A program made the position numbers and the translations under genes. Below, one piece after another: positions 8,213-18,652 of a stretch of DNA of 64,000 nucleotides. The stretch's first letter is position 1. Every line of letters begins with the position of its first letter. The DNA comes from Marinobacterium arenosum (lineage in GTDB: Bacteria > Pseudomonadota > Gammaproteobacteria > Pseudomonadales > Balneatricaceae), in contig NZ_JAILYN010000012.1 of the NCBI RefSeq assembly GCF_019795155.1, forward strand, positions 1 through 64,000, written 5' to 3'. Under the pieces are notes generated by a model. That model saw nothing but the letters and a program-made list of their open reading frames with translations. It was not told the origin of the DNA and did no database searches.

Positions 8213-9349
8213 ATGACGCTGCCTCCACTGTCGCTCTATATCCATATCCCCTGGTGCGTGCGCAAATGCCCTTACTGCGACTTCAACTCCCATGCGGTGC
8301 GCGACGAGTTGCCCGAGGCGGAGTATGTTGCCGCATTGCTGGCGGACCTGGATGATGAAACGACCGCTGCCGCAGGGCGAGAGGTGGCCAGCATCTTTAT
8401 CGGTGGTGGCACGCCGAGCCTGTTCAGTGCCGACAGCATTGCCGACATTCTGCGCGGTGTGGCGGCGCGGGTACCGTTGGCCGCTGATGCCGAGATCACC
8501 ATGGAGGCCAACCCGGGCACCTTCGAGCAGGAGCGCTTTGCCGGCTTTCGGGCCGCCGGGATCAACCGGCTGTCGCTCGGGGTACAGAGCTTCGATGATG
8601 CCTGCCTGAAGGCGCTGGGGCGGATCCACTGTGCCGCCGATGCCGAAACCGCCTTCCGCCGCGCCCGTGAGATCGGCTTCGACAATATCAATATCGACCT
8701 GATGCACGGTCTGCCGGGCCAGACCATCGAACTGGCGCGTGGCGACCTGCTGAAGGGGCTGGAACTGGCCCCGGATCATCTCTCCTGGTACCAGCTGACT
8801 ATCGAGCCGAATACCGAATTCCATGCCCGCCCGCCATCCCTGCCGATTGATGACACTCTGTGGGAGATCCAGCAGATGGGCGGAGAGCTATTGGCGGCGC
8901 AGGGCTACCGGCAATACGAGGTGTCGGCTTATGCCCGCGACGGGCGCCAAGCGGCCCATAACCTGAACTACTGGCAGTTCGGCGATTATATCGGCATCGG
9001 CGCCGGTGCCCACGGCAAGCTGACCTGCGCCGACGGTCGCATCATGCGGCGCTGGAAACAGCGTCAGCCGAAAGCCTACCTGAATCCGCTCAGCCGGCTG
9101 GGTGGCGAGCAACCGGTGGCGGTCGAGGAGCTGCCGTTCGAATTCATGATGAACGTGCTGCGCTTGACCGACGGCGTACCGGCTAACCTATTCAGCCAGC
9201 GTACCGGCCAGCCGTTGAGCATTATTGAACCGTTGCTGGACCAGGCCCGTCGCCGCGGCCTGTTGCTGGATGATCCCGCCCGACTACAGCCGACCGATCA
9301 GGGCCGGCTGTTCCTCAATGACCTGCTGGGGCTGTTCCTGGCCGACTGA
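8213..9349 (+). CDS. hemW: Radical SAM haem chaperone HemW
   Basis: A 378-residue radical SAM protein of the HemN-like group. The 4Fe-4S motif CVRKCPYC is at residues 15-22, followed by the EANPGTF and GVQSFDD segments of the radical SAM barrel, and the HNLNYW and GIGAGAHG stretches of HemW near 245-265. The length and the absence of the N-terminal extension of HemN favour HemW, a haem-binding protein that delivers haem to respiratory enzymes, over the coproporphyrinogen dehydrogenase; older annotations often mislabel it. The rdgB-hemW order is common. Confidence 0.93.
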   Translation: MTLPPLSLYIHIPWCVRKCPYCDFNSHAVRDELPEAEYVAALLADLDDETTAAAGREVASIFIGGGTPSLFSADSIADILRGVAARVPLAADAEITMEANPGTFEQERFAGFRAAGINRLSLGVQSFDDACLKALGRIHCAADAETAFRRAREIGFDNINIDLMHGLPGQTIELARGDLLKGLELAPDHLSWYQLTIEPNTEFHARPPSLPIDDTLWEIQQMGGELLAAQGYRQYEVSAYARDGRQAAHNLNYWQFGDYIGIGAGAHGKLTCADGRIMRRWKQRQPKAYLNPLSRLGGEQPVAVEELPFEFMMNVLRLTDGVPANLFSQRTGQPLSIIEPLLDQARRRGLLLDDPARLQPTDQGRLFLNDLLGLFLAD

Positions 9350-9540
9350 TCCCGCGCATCCTCATTCTACCCGCCTGCCTACCTACTTGCCGCCACGGCG
9401 GCGAGCGGCTCTTTAGCCCCTGTGTCGAAGATCGTGAAGGCATACATCAATAAAAATTCGTAATACCAGAATCATTGTTTGGTAGTATCCGTTCTTTAGC
9501 GCCAATTCAATAAAACGAAGTCCAGCATTAAGAACTCCCT

Positions 9541-11412
9541 ATGATGACAATTAAAACGAAACTATCGGCGTTGGTGCTCTTTGTCGTACTGTCGATTGCA
9601 GCGATGTACGGCCTGCTACAGATTTCGATGGCCTCGATGGGCAGCCTCAAGGATGCCGAGACGGCCGTGGGTACGCTGCAAAGCGATATGTTGCTGCTAC
9701 GTCGCCATGAGAAAGATTTCCTGGCTCGCAACAACCTGAAGTATCAGGTCCGTTTCGACGAAGTTGTCGGCCAGTTCAAGGCCGATATCGACCACCTCAA
9801 CGGCCTGCTGGCGCAGCACGACATCAGCCGCCAGCGTAGTGACCAACTGGCCGGGGTTATCGAGATGTACGGCCGGCACTTTGCCGCGCTGGTTCAACTC
9901 AAGCAGAAGATCGGCCTGAGCCATAAAGAGGGCTTGCGCGGCCGTTTGCGGGATGCGGTGCATGAAGCCGAGGAGCGGGTCAGCGAGATCGGCGATATGG
10001 CGCTGCTGACCGATATCCTGCAACTGCGGCGGGCGGAGAAGGATTTCATGCTGCGGGGCGAGCTGAAATACCGCGCCAAGTTCGAGCAGCGCTTCGAACA
10101 GGCGCTGGCGAAGGTTGAGGCGGCCGAGTTCAATGACGCCGCTTATCGGCAGGACACCCTGCAGCGGCTGGCCAGCTACCGCAGCGATTTCCTGGCATTG
10201 GTGGCGGGCTTCGAGCAGCTCGGCCTGGCCAGTGATCAGGGCTTGCGGGGCCAGATGCGCAGCACCGTGCACCAGTCGGAAACCCTGCTGGAAGAGTTGA
10301 CCGGCGAGCTGAAGCAGCAGATCCAGGCGATGGAACAGCGGCTGCAGGCATGGGCACTGGCCGGCATCTTGCTGATCGCGTTGGCGGTGACGGCGATCGC
10401 GTTCTTTATCGCCCGCAGTGTGCTGGAGCCGATCAACCGCTTTGGTCAGCTGATGAAGCAGGCGCGTGACGAGAAAGACCTGAGGTTGCGCTTCTCGACG
10501 GCCGGCCGGGACGAGATCGATGCCATGGGACGGGACTTTAACAGCATGATGGACGCCTTCCAGGCTCTGCTGGAGCAGGTATCCCGCTCGTCGCTGCAGC
10601 TCAGTGCGGCGGCGGAGGAGTTGTCGTCGATCACCACCGAGACCTCCAGCGGTCTGGAGAGCCAGCAGCATGAAGTGGTGCAGGTGGCGGCGTCGGTCGA
10701 TCAGATGGAAGCCTCGATGCAGGAGATCGCCGGCAACACCGAGTTGACCTCCAGCACCGCGGTGGACAGCCAGCAGAGCGCTCAGCAGAGTCATGCAATC
10801 ATTCAGCGGGCGATTCAGAGCATTGACCAGCTGGCCGAAAAGGCGGAGCAGACCGCCTCGGTGGTGCAGCAGCTGAAAACCGACAGCGACAATATCGGCT
10901 CGGTGCTGGATGTGATCAAGGACATTGCCGAGCAGACCAACCTGCTGGCGCTGAATGCGTCGATCGAAGCGGCCCGGGCCGGCGACCAGGGACGCGGCTT
11001 CTCGGTGGTGGCTGACGAAGTACGCAACCTGGCGGTGCGTACCCAGCAGTCGGCCGGCGAGATTGAGGCGATGATCCGCGAACTGCAGCAGCGAACCGAG
11101 GCGGTGTCCGGCCTGATGGAACAGAGCGTCAGTCAGAGCCGGGCCACCGTCGAGGAAGCCGGCCATAGCCTGGGGACGCTGGACGAGATTACCCAAGGGG
11201 CTGGCCGGATCGTCGATATGACCACTCAGGCGGCCTCGGCAGTCGAAGAGCAGGCGGCGGTGGCGGCCGAGATCAACCGCAACGTGGAGCAGATCCGCCA
11301 GATCATGGCGGTGGCCAACGAGCAGGTCGACCAGAACGCCCAGGCCAGCGGTGAAGTGGCCCAGCAGGCCAATGCGTTGCAGCAGGCGGTGGCACAGTTC
11401 CGGGTAAGTTGA
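9541..11412 (+). CDS. Methyl-accepting chemotaxis protein with HBM sensor domain
   Basis: A 623-residue transmembrane chemoreceptor. The order is TM1 (about 8-30), a roughly 240-residue periplasmic all-helical sensor, TM2 (about 270-292), a HAMP linker (about 295-350) and a cytoplasmic signalling coiled coil whose tip ([19 protein letters not shown]) lies near 460-480. The sensor contains two similar modules, [16 protein letters not shown] and [16 protein letters not shown], which is the hallmark of the helical bimodular (HBM) domain known from McpS-type receptors for organic acids. The ligand here cannot be read from sequence. It is convergent with a second receptor, sharing a bidirectional terminator. 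Confidence 0.93.
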   Translation: MMTIKTKLSALVLFVVLSIAAMYGLLQISMASMGSLKDAETAVGTLQSDMLLLRRHEKDFLARNNLKYQVRFDEVVGQFKADIDHLNGLLAQHDISRQRSDQLAGVIEMYGRHFAALVQLKQKIGLSHKEGLRGRLRDAVHEAEERVSEIGDMALLTDILQLRRAEKDFMLRGELKYRAKFEQRFEQALAKVEAAEFNDAAYRQDTLQRLASYRSDFLALVAGFEQLGLASDQGLRGQMRSTVHQSETLLEELTGELKQQIQAMEQRLQAWALAGILLIALAVTAIAFFIARSVLEPINRFGQLMKQARDEKDLRLRFSTAGRDEIDAMGRDFNSMMDAFQALLEQVSRSSLQLSAAAEELSSITTETSSGLESQQHEVVQVAASVDQMEASMQEIAGNTELTSSTAVDSQQSAQQSHAIIQRAIQSIDQLAEKAEQTASVVQQLKTDSDNIGSVLDVIKDIAEQTNLLALNASIEAARAGDQGRGFSVVADEVRNLAVRTQQSAGEIEAMIRELQQRTEAVSGLMEQSVSQSRATVEEAGHSLGTLDEITQGAGRIVDMTTQAASAVEEQAAVAAEINRNVEQIRQIMAVANEQVDQNAQASGEVAQQANALQQAVAQFRVS

Positions 11413-11540
11413 TTGTTCACCGGCAAGCGCGACCACAGCAGGCTGCGCCTCCCGCCGCGACGAATTCATGCTGTAGTGCGAATGATGCCAGCCACCGTTA
11501 ACTCATTACGGTTAACTGAACTAACTGACAACTCAAAATA

Positions 11541-11574
11541 AAAAAACGGCAGCCCTGCTAGGCTGCCGTTTTTT
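11541..11574. terminator. Bidirectional rho-independent terminator
   Basis: AAAAAACGGCAGCC (11541-11554) pairs perfectly with GGCTGCCGTTTTTT (11561-11574) around CTGCTA. With an A-run on one side and a T-run on the other it can stop transcription from both convergent chemoreceptor genes. Confidence 0.95.
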
Positions 11575-11612
11575 ATTGCTTCGTTTTCGTCGCTTCGTTT
11601 TTGTTACTGGGC

Positions 11613-13208
11613 TCAGACCTGGAAGCGTTGGATCAGCTTGTTGAGCTCCTGAATCTCCTGGCGGATCTGCTCGGTGGCTGCCACCACCTTGCGGGTATCT
11701 TCCTTGGTATTGCCGGCCACGTCGGAAATATTGATGATCCGCTGGTCGATATCGTTGGCCACCTGGCTCTGCTCCTCGGCGGCGGTGGAGATCTGGGTGT
11801 TCATCGCCGAGATGGTGTCGGCCGAGCTGACGATCTGCTGCAGCGCCTTGACGGCGGACGCCGCCTGGGTACTGCTGTTTTCGGCCAGTTCGGTGCTGCG
11901 GGTCATGGAGCCGACCGCCCGGCCTGCCTGTTCCTGCAGCCGTTCGATGATCGCCTGGATCTCCTGGGTCGACATCTGGGTACGCTGCGCCAGGGTGCGT
12001 ACCTCGTCGGCCACCACCGCGAAACCGCGGCCCTGGTCGCCGGCCCGGGCGGCCTCGATGGCTGCGTTCAGCGCCAGCAGGTTGGTCTGTTCGGCAATCT
12101 CGTTGATCACCGAGGTGACGTTGCCCACTTCGCGGGTGGCCGCTTCCAGCTCATGCAGGGTGGCGGCGGTGCTCTGCAGGGTCTGCTGCATCTCCTGCGC
12201 GCTGACGCCAGCCTGGCTGACCACCTCGCTGCTGCTGCGTGCCTGCTGGTCGGTATTGCGGGCGGCATCTTCGGCGGCGACCGCGTTCTGGGCCACTTCC
12301 TGTACCGTGGCGGCCATCTCGTTCATTGCCGTGGCGACCAGCTCGATATCGCTGTACTGCCGGCTGACGCCGCGCTCGGCGTCTTCGGTGGCGGCCACCA
12401 CGTTACTGACGTGGCGCTCGGTGTTCTGGGCGGTCTGCTGCACCTGACGCATCAGTTCGCTGACATGACCGAGCATCTCGTTATAGCACTCGAACAGTCG
12501 GCCAACCTCGTTGTCGGTATGGATCACGTCGAAGCGGTGGGTAAAGTTGCCCTTGCCGACCTCGGTCATCCGCCGTTGCAGACGGTCCATATTGTCCATC
12601 AGCATCTTCAGGCCGAAGATACGGCCCATCACCACCAGGAACAGGATCAGCAATACGCAGACGAAGGCGATCAGCAGCTGGGTACGGGTAGTGCTGTTGG
12701 CGGCATCGGTCATCATCACCACCGCCTTGTTCATCTCCTTCAGCAGCACCGGTGATTGCTGGTGGATCTGTTGAAGGGTCTGGTCGGACGGGCTGCTGCT
12801 GTGCTGCAGGATAAGTGTCTTGTAGTTGTTCCAAAGCGAGCCGACGCGCTGCATCTGCTTACGAATCGCCGGGTCGCTGATGGCGTTCATCCCCTGGCTA
12901 CTGTCGCCGTCGACGATCGCCCGGTGGGAGCGTTCGAACAGGTCGATGGTTTTCTGCAGCTGGCTCTGCTGTTCGATATTGGCGGCCACCAGCATCGCCT
13001 CCTTGGCGATCCGCTGGCTGAGCATCCGCTGGCGGCCGGCGACATTGATGGTCTGTGGATTGATCGCCATGCTCATATAGAGCGAGATGCCGGAGGCGGC
13101 GGCCAGCAGGAAGATAATGGCGTAGGACAGCAGGAACTGTCGGTTGATGGTCTTACAGCCAACCAGCCTGAGCAGGCGGTCGATTACAGAGACGATAGCA
13201 CTGTACAT
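11613..13208 (-). CDS. Methyl-accepting chemotaxis protein with PilJ-type sensor
   Basis: A 531-residue chemoreceptor. After TM1 (about 25-45) the periplasmic domain begins with [17 protein letters not shown] near residue 55, the signature of the PilJ sensor family, then TM2 (about 170-195), a HAMP segment ([19 protein letters not shown]) and the signalling domain with tip [16 protein letters not shown]. It has one PilJ module, not the two of the pilus receptor PilJ, and its length is close to that of single-module PilJ receptors such as the nitrate receptor McpN of Pseudomonas aeruginosa, in which this motif binds nitrate. A nitrate role is therefore a reasonable inference, not shown. Confidence 0.92.
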   Translation of the reverse strand: MYSAIVSVIDRLLRLVGCKTINRQFLLSYAIIFLLAAASGISLYMSMAINPQTINVAGRQRMLSQRIAKEAMLVAANIEQQSQLQKTIDLFERSHRAIVDGDSSQGMNAISDPAIRKQMQRVGSLWNNYKTLILQHSSSPSDQTLQQIHQQSPVLLKEMNKAVVMMTDAANSTTRTQLLIAFVCVLLILFLVVMGRIFGLKMLMDNMDRLQRRMTEVGKGNFTHRFDVIHTDNEVGRLFECYNEMLGHVSELMRQVQQTAQNTERHVSNVVAATEDAERGVSRQYSDIELVATAMNEMAATVQEVAQNAVAAEDAARNTDQQARSSSEVVSQAGVSAQEMQQTLQSTAATLHELEAATREVGNVTSVINEIAEQTNLLALNAAIEAARAGDQGRGFAVVADEVRTLAQRTQMSTQEIQAIIERLQEQAGRAVGSMTRSTELAENSSTQAASAVKALQQIVSSADTISAMNTQISTAAEEQSQVANDIDQRIINISDVAGNTKEDTRKVVAATEQIRQEIQELNKLIQRFQV

Positions 13209-13457
13209 ACGTGGGGGCCCCGTGCGGTGATCAATCCTGACCGCCCTCGCCGGGCAAGCCGGTCCGGCGGCATATTTCGAAAAGAGGATCCGTTCAACTT
13301 CCGAAAGGCTGCTGAGCCAGTTCCGATTCCGAATGACGTTACCAGTGTCTTGAGTCGTTTGCTAGCGACTGTTCGACCTGTTTCGACTATAGCTGAGGCG
13401 TATCAATAAAAATATGGTAGGGCGGTGCTTTTTGTAATGGCAGGAATGGCTGGAGGC

Positions 13458-13480
13458 GGGGTGGGAGGGTAGCCCACCCC
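13458..13480 (-). terminator. Hairpin downstream of yigB
   Basis: GGGGTGGG (13458-13465) pairs with CCCACCCC (13473-13480) with a 7-base loop, starting 19 bp beyond the yigB stop. No T-run follows on the minus strand, so it may be an mRNA 3'-end stabilising hairpin and not a classical terminator. Confidence 0.5.
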
Positions 13481-13498
13481 GATGAGCGCGTAACAGAT

Positions 13499-14224
13499 TC
13501 AGAGCGTGGCGCGCGATTCCGCTTCCTGGCGGATTGATTCGATCGCCGCATCGATCTGACTCAGGCACTGCACCTCGCGGTCGGCCGGCGCTTCGCCGGT
13601 CCAGTCGGCCCCCTTCAGGTTGACCCAGATCGACCAGACGCCGGCATTCTGGGCGCCCTTGATATCGGTGACCGGATCATCGCCGACATGGACCACCTGC
13701 TCCGGTCGCAGGCCGGTGTGGTGCAGCATCTGATGAAACATCAGCGGATCCGGTTTCTCGCTGCCGACGCCGTCGGCATTGAACTGGAAGTCGAAATGCT
13801 CGCCCAGCCCGACCCGGTGGATATCGGCATTGCCGTTGCTCAGCGCACCCAGTTGGTAGCCCTGTTTATGCAGTCGATCGATCAGCGCCAGGGCATGTTC
13901 GAAGAAGTCGACCTGCTGGCGCGCTTCGAGAAATACCTCGAAGGCGTCGTCGGCCAGCTGCCGTACCCGCTGCGGCGGATAGCCGGCCCGGGTCAGCCCG
14001 GCCTCCAGTAGCTTCAGCCGGATCTGGGTCACGCTGTGGCTGATATCGGGATGAGCCTGAAGTACCTGGCGGCGCAGTTCCGGCAGGTCGTGCAGGCTGA
14101 ACATGCGGGTGAAATCGGCTGCATTGCTGTGCAGCCAGTCGAACAGGGTACGGTTGGCTTGTTCGACCACCGGATCGACCGCCCAAAGGGTATCGTCCAG
14201 GTCGAAGGTAACGCACTTAATCAT
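13499..14224 (-). CDS. yigB: HAD-superfamily phosphatase YigB
   Basis: A 241-residue HAD hydrolase. Motif I TFDLDDTLW is at residues 8-16, motif II LGALSNGNAD near 125 and motif IV VHVGDDPVTDIKGA near 185. E. coli YigB dephosphorylates FMN and other small phosphates. Assignment rests on these motifs and on position: it follows xerC with an 8-bp overlap, the same dapF-DUF484-xerC-yigB order as in E. coli and Pseudomonas. The precise substrate is not visible from sequence. Confidence 0.9.
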   Translation of the reverse strand: MIKCVTFDLDDTLWAVDPVVEQANRTLFDWLHSNAADFTRMFSLHDLPELRRQVLQAHPDISHSVTQIRLKLLEAGLTRAGYPPQRVRQLADDAFEVFLEARQQVDFFEHALALIDRLHKQGYQLGALSNGNADIHRVGLGEHFDFQFNADGVGSEKPDPLMFHQMLHHTGLRPEQVVHVGDDPVTDIKGAQNAGVWSIWVNLKGADWTGEAPADREVQCLSQIDAAIESIRQEAESRATL

Positions 14225-15134
14225 TTTTCTTGCCCTTCTGTGCCCGCGGATGTGCTTTCTCGTACACCGACATCAGATGCTGGAAATCCAGATGGGTGTA
14301 GATCTGGGTGGTGGCGATATCGGCGTGGCCGAGCAGTTCCTGCACGGCGCGCAGGTCGCCACTGGATTCAAGCATATGACTGGCGAAGCTGTGGCGCAAA
14401 CGGTGCGGGTGTACCTTGCCGGAGATACCGAGCCATTGGCCCCAGTGGTCCATCCGCTGCTGCACGGTGCGCGGGCTGATGCGCTGGCCGCGGCTGGAGA
14501 CGAACAGTGCCGGCTCGTCGTAGCTGGCCAGCTTTGGGCGCCGTTCGAGCCACTGCTGCAACGCCTCGACCGCCTTGCGGCCGATCGGCAGCAGGCGTTC
14601 CTTGCGGCCCTTGCCGGTCACGCAGAGGCTGCCGTCGGCCAGATCCGGATCGGTCTGGTTGAGGCTGACCAGTTCGGACAGGCGCAGCCCGGAGGAGTAG
14701 ATCAATTCCATCATCGCCCGATCACGGGCGGCCAGCGGTGAGCCGTCGTCGGGCAGCTCCAGCAGCTCGCCGATCTGGTCGACATCCAGGGTCTTGGGCA
14801 GCCGGCGGGGGCTTTTCGGTGCCTGTACCGCCAACGCCGGATTGTGCTCGACAACCCCTTCGCGGTGCAGGAAGCGGAACAGTGAGCGGATCGCCGACAG
14901 GCAGCGGGCGATGCTGCGGCCGGACAGCTCGTCGCGGTGGCATTCGGCGGCGAAACGGCGGATATCCCGTTCGCTCAGCTGGTCGATCCGGTCGGGGCCG
15001 TGCAGCGCCATGAACCGGGTCAGCCGGTCCAGGTCGCGACCGTAGCTGGACAGGGTGTGGGGCGAGAACTGCCGCTCGCTGGCCAGGTAGCGCAGAAAGC
15101 GCCCCCGCCAGTCGAAGTCGGCGTCCATGCCCAT
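14217..15134 (-). CDS. xerC: Tyrosine recombinase XerC
   Basis: With XerD it resolves chromosome dimers at dif under FtsK control. The 305-residue protein has the SAM-like core-binding domain (about 10-100) and the catalytic domain with all expected residues: Arg151 in SGLRLSEL, Lys175, His244 and Arg247 in HPHRLRHSF, His270 in LLGHADIATTQ and the nucleophile Tyr279. Context in the lysA-dapF-DUF484 operon distinguishes XerC from XerD. ATG at 15134; an in-frame ATG at 15128 is an alternative. Confidence 0.96.
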   Translation of the reverse strand: MGMDADFDWRGRFLRYLASERQFSPHTLSSYGRDLDRLTRFMALHGPDRIDQLSERDIRRFAAECHRDELSGRSIARCLSAIRSLFRFLHREGVVEHNPALAVQAPKSPRRLPKTLDVDQIGELLELPDDGSPLAARDRAMMELIYSSGLRLSELVSLNQTDPDLADGSLCVTGKGRKERLLPIGRKAVEALQQWLERRPKLASYDEPALFVSSRGQRISPRTVQQRMDHWGQWLGISGKVHPHRLRHSFASHMLESSGDLRAVQELLGHADIATTQIYTHLDFQHLMSVYEKAHPRAQKGKKND

Positions 15135-15138
15135 GCCG

Positions 15139-15816
15139 TCAGCCCCGCTGCAGGATGCGGTACAGCACCCGGCTGAGCACTTCGCCGACGTAGCTCAGGT
15201 ACAGGGTGCCCTGGCTGCTCTGGAAGTAGTCCGGGTCGTAGCTGCCGATTGCCAGCAGGCCGATGGTCTGGCCCTTGACCAGTGGCACCACCGCCGCCGA
15301 GCCGATCCGCTCCGCATCCTGCTGGAACAGGAAGCGGTACTGCTCGTCGGACAGCTGGCCGCAGGAGGCCAGGTTGCTCTCTACCAGCAGGTCGACCGGC
15401 GCCGCCTGCTCGCGCGGCATTACCCGCAGGTTGTTGGTGTCCAGAACCTTTTCGCTGAACAGCAGCAGCGCGGTGCTGTCGCCGTGGAAGTCCTGGCACA
15501 GACTCTCCTCGACCGCCACCGCGACATCGTCCAGGGTCTCCGCTTCCAGCAGGTTGAGCACCATCCGCTTGGTCTTCTCGAACTGCATGTCGTTATGGCG
15601 GGCGATATCGACCAGATCGGACAGGTGGGCGTTCAGCCGCTGGGTTTTCTCACGCAGCACGCTGGTCTGGCGTTCGACCAGCGACACCGCCGCGCCGGTC
15701 TGGTGCGGCACGTACAGCTTCTCCAGCAACTTGATATGGCGGCTGAAGAAGTCCGGATGGGCCGCCAGGAAGTCGGCCACCTGCTGCTCGTCCAGTTGGG
15801 AAATCAGGTCGCTCAT
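15139..15816 (-). CDS. DUF484 family protein (GAF-like)
   Basis: A 225-residue DUF484 protein. It starts with the family's short helical segment ([16 protein letters not shown], then [12 protein letters not shown]), continues with a predicted coiled coil around 50-80 and ends in a GAF-like domain (about 85-220). DUF484 genes almost always lie between dapF and xerC, as here; E. coli YigA is the homologue and its function is unknown. It overlaps the end of dapF by 4 bp. Confidence 0.9.
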   Translation of the reverse strand: MSDLISQLDEQQVADFLAAHPDFFSRHIKLLEKLYVPHQTGAAVSLVERQTSVLREKTQRLNAHLSDLVDIARHNDMQFEKTKRMVLNLLEAETLDDVAVAVEESLCQDFHGDSTALLLFSEKVLDTNNLRVMPREQAAPVDLLVESNLASCGQLSDEQYRFLFQQDAERIGSAAVVPLVKGQTIGLLAIGSYDPDYFQSSQGTLYLSYVGEVLSRVLYRILQRG

Positions 15817-16643
15817 AGGTAGATCTGTCCTTCAAATACGGTGGTGGCCGGGCCGGTCATCAGTACCGGCTGGCCCCGGCCGGCCCAGCGGATCTCCAGG
15901 TCGCCGCCGGGCAGGTGCACGGTGACCCGCTCATCCAGCAGCCCCTGCAACCGGCCGGCAACCACTGCCGCGCAGGCGCCGGTGCCGCAGGCGCGGGTCT
16001 CGCCGGCGCCGCGTTCATAGACCCGCAACCGGATCTCGTTGCGGCTGACCACCTGCATGAAGCCGATATTGGCTTTCTGCGGAAAGCGTGGGTGGGCTTC
16101 AAGCGCCGGGCCGAGAGTTTCCACCGGCGCGCTGGCAACATCATCCACCACCAGCACACCGTGCGGATTGCCCATGCTGACCGCGCCGATCCGGTGGTTG
16201 CTGCCGGCGACCTCGATGTCGTAACTGTCGGCCTGTTCGGCCGCATCGAACGGGATCTCGGCCGGCGCCAGCATCGGTGCGCCCATGTCGACCTCCACCT
16301 GGCGGTTGTCGCACAGCCGCAGTACCGCCCGCCCCTTGGCGGTCTCCACATGGATCTCGTCCTTGTGGGTCAGTTGCTTGTCGCGCACGAACTTGGCGAA
16401 GCAGCGGGCGCCGTTGCCACAGTGCTCCACTTCGGAGCCGTCGGCGTTGTAGATCCGGTAGCTGAAGTCCATCTCCGGATGGCGCGGCGGTTCGACCACC
16501 AGCAGCTGGTCGAAGCCGACGCCGGTGTGGCGGTCGGCCAGCTTACGGACCATCTTCTCGTTCAGCTTCAGCCGCTGGGTGACCAGGTCGAGTACCAGGA
16601 AATCGTTACCCAGGCCGTGCATCTTGGTAAAACGTATCAGCAT
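15813..16643 (-). CDS. dapF: Diaminopimelate epimerase
   Basis: Interconverts LL- and meso-diaminopimelate, giving the peptidoglycan cross-linker and the substrate of LysA. The two catalytic cysteines are Cys75 ([12 protein letters not shown]) and Cys219 ([12 protein letters not shown]), in the two pseudo-symmetric halves. Length 276 fits the family. It lies 10 bp downstream of lysA and overlaps the DUF484 gene by 4 bp. Confidence 0.97.
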   Translation of the reverse strand: MLIRFTKMHGLGNDFLVLDLVTQRLKLNEKMVRKLADRHTGVGFDQLLVVEPPRHPEMDFSYRIYNADGSEVEHCGNGARCFAKFVRDKQLTHKDEIHVETAKGRAVLRLCDNRQVEVDMGAPMLAPAEIPFDAAEQADSYDIEVAGSNHRIGAVSMGNPHGVLVVDDVASAPVETLGPALEAHPRFPQKANIGFMQVVSRNEIRLRVYERGAGETRACGTGACAAVVAGRLQGLLDERVTVHLPGGDLEIRWAGRGQPVLMTGPATTVFEGQIYL

Positions 16644-16653
16644 CGGGGCTCCA

Positions 16654-17910
16654 TCAACGGTCTTTCGGCAGCGGCTGTTCGCCGTGCATCAGCTGGGCCA
16701 GGGTTTCCCGCTTACGGATCAGGTGGAACTGGTTGTCGTCCACCATCACCTCGGCGGCGCGCGGCCGGGTGTTGTAGTTGGAAGCCATGGTGAAACCGTA
16801 CGCGCCGGCAGAGCAGACTGCCAGCAGGTCGCCTTCGGCCAGGTTCAGCTGGCGGTCCTTGCCGAGGAAGTCGCCGGTTTCGCAGACCGGGCCGACCAGG
16901 TCCCAGCTCTTGGTTTCGCCCTCTTCGCGCAGTTCTACCGGCACGATCTCCTGGTAGGCGCTGTACAGTGCCGGCCGGATCAGGTCGTTCATCGCGCCGT
17001 CGATGATGGCGAAGTTCTTCTCGGCGGTCGGTTTCAGGAACTCGACCCGGGTCAGCATCACGCCGGCGTTGGCGACGATCGAGCGGCCCGGCTCCATGAC
17101 CAGACTCAACGGACGATCGCCCAGCTTCTCCAGTATCGCGGCGACGAACTCACCGGTGCTCGGCGGTGTCTCGTCGGTATAGCAGACGCCCAGTCCGCCG
17201 CCGATATCCAGGTGGCGGATCTGGATGCCGTCCTCGGCCAACGCGTCGATCAGCACCAGCAGTCGGTCCAATGCGTCCATGTAGGGGGCGATCTCGGTCA
17301 GCTGGCTGCCGATATGGCAGTCCATGCCGATCACTTCGACGTTGTCCAGCGCGGCGGCAAGGCCGTAGATGCGGCGGGCTTGCTCGATGGCGATACCGAA
17401 CTTGTTCTCCTTCAGGCCGGTGGAGATGTAGGGATGGGTGCCGGCATCGACGTCCGGGTTGACCCGGAAGCTGATCGGCGCCACTTTGCCCAATGCGGCA
17501 GCGACTGCGTTGATCCGTTCCAGCTCCGGCTCGGACTCGATATTGATGCAGTGGATGCCCAGCTCGAGCGCCCGCTTGATCTCGTCCGGCCGCTTGGCGA
17601 CGCCGGAGAATACCACTCGCGCCGGATCGCCGCCGGCCTTGATCACCCGCTCCAGTTCACCGATGGAAACGATGTCGAAACCGGCGCCGAGCCGGGCCAG
17701 CAGGTTCAGCACCGCCAGGTTGGAGTTGGCCTTCACCGCGTAGCAGACCATGCCGTCGTGGCCTTCCAGCGCCTGGGCATAGCCCAGGTAGGCGCGTTCG
17801 ATGGCATCGCGGGAGTAAACATAGAGCGGAGTGCCGTACTGTTCGGCGATACGGCCCAGTGCCACATCTTCACAGTGGAGTCGGCCGTTACGGTATTCAA
17901 AATTGTCCAT
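16654..17910 (-). CDS. lysA: Diaminopimelate decarboxylase
   Basis: PLP enzyme converting meso-diaminopimelate to lysine, the last step of the pathway. The fold-type III barrel carries the PLP lysine K60 (YAVKANSNL), a glycine-rich phosphate site (DIGGGLG) and the C-terminal active-site motif CETGDFL. I chose ATG 17910 (418 residues) because AGGTGA (17920-17925) sits 9 bases upstream; the GTG at 17922 is part of that ribosome-binding site and would add four residues. It follows the tiny lptM gene, and homologues from Pseudomonas also start with a similar MD-F-YR sequence. Confidence 0.95.
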   Translation of the reverse strand: MDNFEYRNGRLHCEDVALGRIAEQYGTPLYVYSRDAIERAYLGYAQALEGHDGMVCYAVKANSNLAVLNLLARLGAGFDIVSIGELERVIKAGGDPARVVFSGVAKRPDEIKRALELGIHCINIESEPELERINAVAAALGKVAPISFRVNPDVDAGTHPYISTGLKENKFGIAIEQARRIYGLAAALDNVEVIGMDCHIGSQLTEIAPYMDALDRLLVLIDALAEDGIQIRHLDIGGGLGVCYTDETPPSTGEFVAAILEKLGDRPLSLVMEPGRSIVANAGVMLTRVEFLKPTAEKNFAIIDGAMNDLIRPALYSAYQEIVPVELREEGETKSWDLVGPVCETGDFLGKDRQLNLAEGDLLAVCSAGAYGFTMASNYNTRPRAAEVMVDDNQFHLIRKRETLAQLMHGEQPLPKDR

Positions 17911-17925
17911 CAGTGATGTCACCTG

Positions 17926-18036
17926 TTAGTGCGACTGCTGTTGCGTCGCCATGCTGTCCGGCAGCTGCAGCGGCCCTTTCTGGCCGCAACCCGCCAGCAG
18001 CAGCGCCGCCAGCAGGGCAAATGCGAATCTGTTCAC
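17926..18036 (-). CDS. lptM: Small lipoprotein LptM (YifL family)
   Basis: A 36-codon gene starting with GTG at 18036. The product begins with a short hydrophobic signal (FAFALLAALL) and a lipobox LLAGC whose cysteine is residue 17, followed by GQKGPLQLP, the conserved start of the mature LptM/YifL family. In E. coli LptM binds and helps the LptD/LptE LPS translocon mature. It is the first gene of the lysA-dapF-DUF484-xerC-yigB operon, as in Pseudomonas. GGGG lies 7 bases before the GTG. Shortness lowers certainty, but motif and position together are strong. Confidence 0.88.
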   Translation of the reverse strand: MNRFAFALLAALLLAGCGQKGPLQLPDSMATQQQSH

Positions 18037-18194
18037 CTGGTTACCCCGATTAGAGGGAGGAAACCGGCAATTATACTGTGATCTTCAGCTTTTGCAGACC
18101 TTATGGCCGGTGCAATTGATCGCAGTTTTTCCCGGTTTCGGCTTTTTCACGGTATCCAGCACGCATAAAGCGGGATGCTAGGGCCACTGTGCCG

Positions 18195-18250
18195 TAGGTG
18201 CGGATTTATCCGCGACCCGCGGTGGTTCTTTCGAAATCCGTGGACTGTCT
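18195..18250. repeat. Short REP-like element
   Basis: GCGGATTTATCCGCGACCC followed by GGTGGTTCTTTCGAAATCC. Closely similar copies occur at about 18679-18720 and 19160-19215, flanking the array between cyaY and waaA, and a fragment (GCGGATAAATCC) at about 50676. The inverted GCGGAT/ATCCGC arms suggest a REP-like hairpin. Confidence 0.6.
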
Positions 18251-18311
18251 ACCGGCTACGCTGCTGCTTTATACTGGCGGCAACTTTCTACTGTGAAGCC
18301 GGATAAAGAAC

Positions 18312-18635
18312 ATGACCGAATCTGATTTCAACGAACGGGTGGACGCCACGCTGGAAGAGATCGAAGCGACCCTGGACGATGCCGATACCGATCTGGACTA
18401 CCTGATCAGCGGCGGGGTGCTGACCATCATCTGCGAGAACCGCAGCCAGCTGATCCTGACCCGCCAGACACCGGTGCGCCAGCTGTGGCTGGCTACCCGT
18501 AGCGGTGGCTATCACTTCGATTACGACGCCGACGGCGACCGCTGGGTGCTGGACAGCGACGGCACGTCGCTGGCGGAGCTGCTGGGCCGTGAGTTCGCCG
18601 CCCAGGCCGGCGAAACGCTGGAATTCAAGATCTGA
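18312..18635 (+). CDS. cyaY: Frataxin homologue CyaY
   Basis: A 107-residue frataxin-family protein that binds iron and modulates IscS-dependent Fe-S cluster assembly. The acidic first helix (DATLEEIEATLDDADTD) is followed by the beta-sheet with LTIICENRSQLILTRQTP and the conserved QLWLATRSGGYHF. Length and domain fit the bacterial family. It is divergent from lptM-lysA, the usual arrangement. Confidence 0.95.
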   Translation: MTESDFNERVDATLEEIEATLDDADTDLDYLISGGVLTIICENRSQLILTRQTPVRQLWLATRSGGYHFDYDADGDRWVLDSDGTSLAELLGREFAAQAGETLEFKI

Positions 18636-18652
18636 ACCGAGCGCCGCAGCAA

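Noticed and set aside
9697-11469. A 590-codon minus-strand frame opposite the HBM chemoreceptor gene
   Set aside because: Antisense shadow with composition typical of such frames and no recognisable domain.
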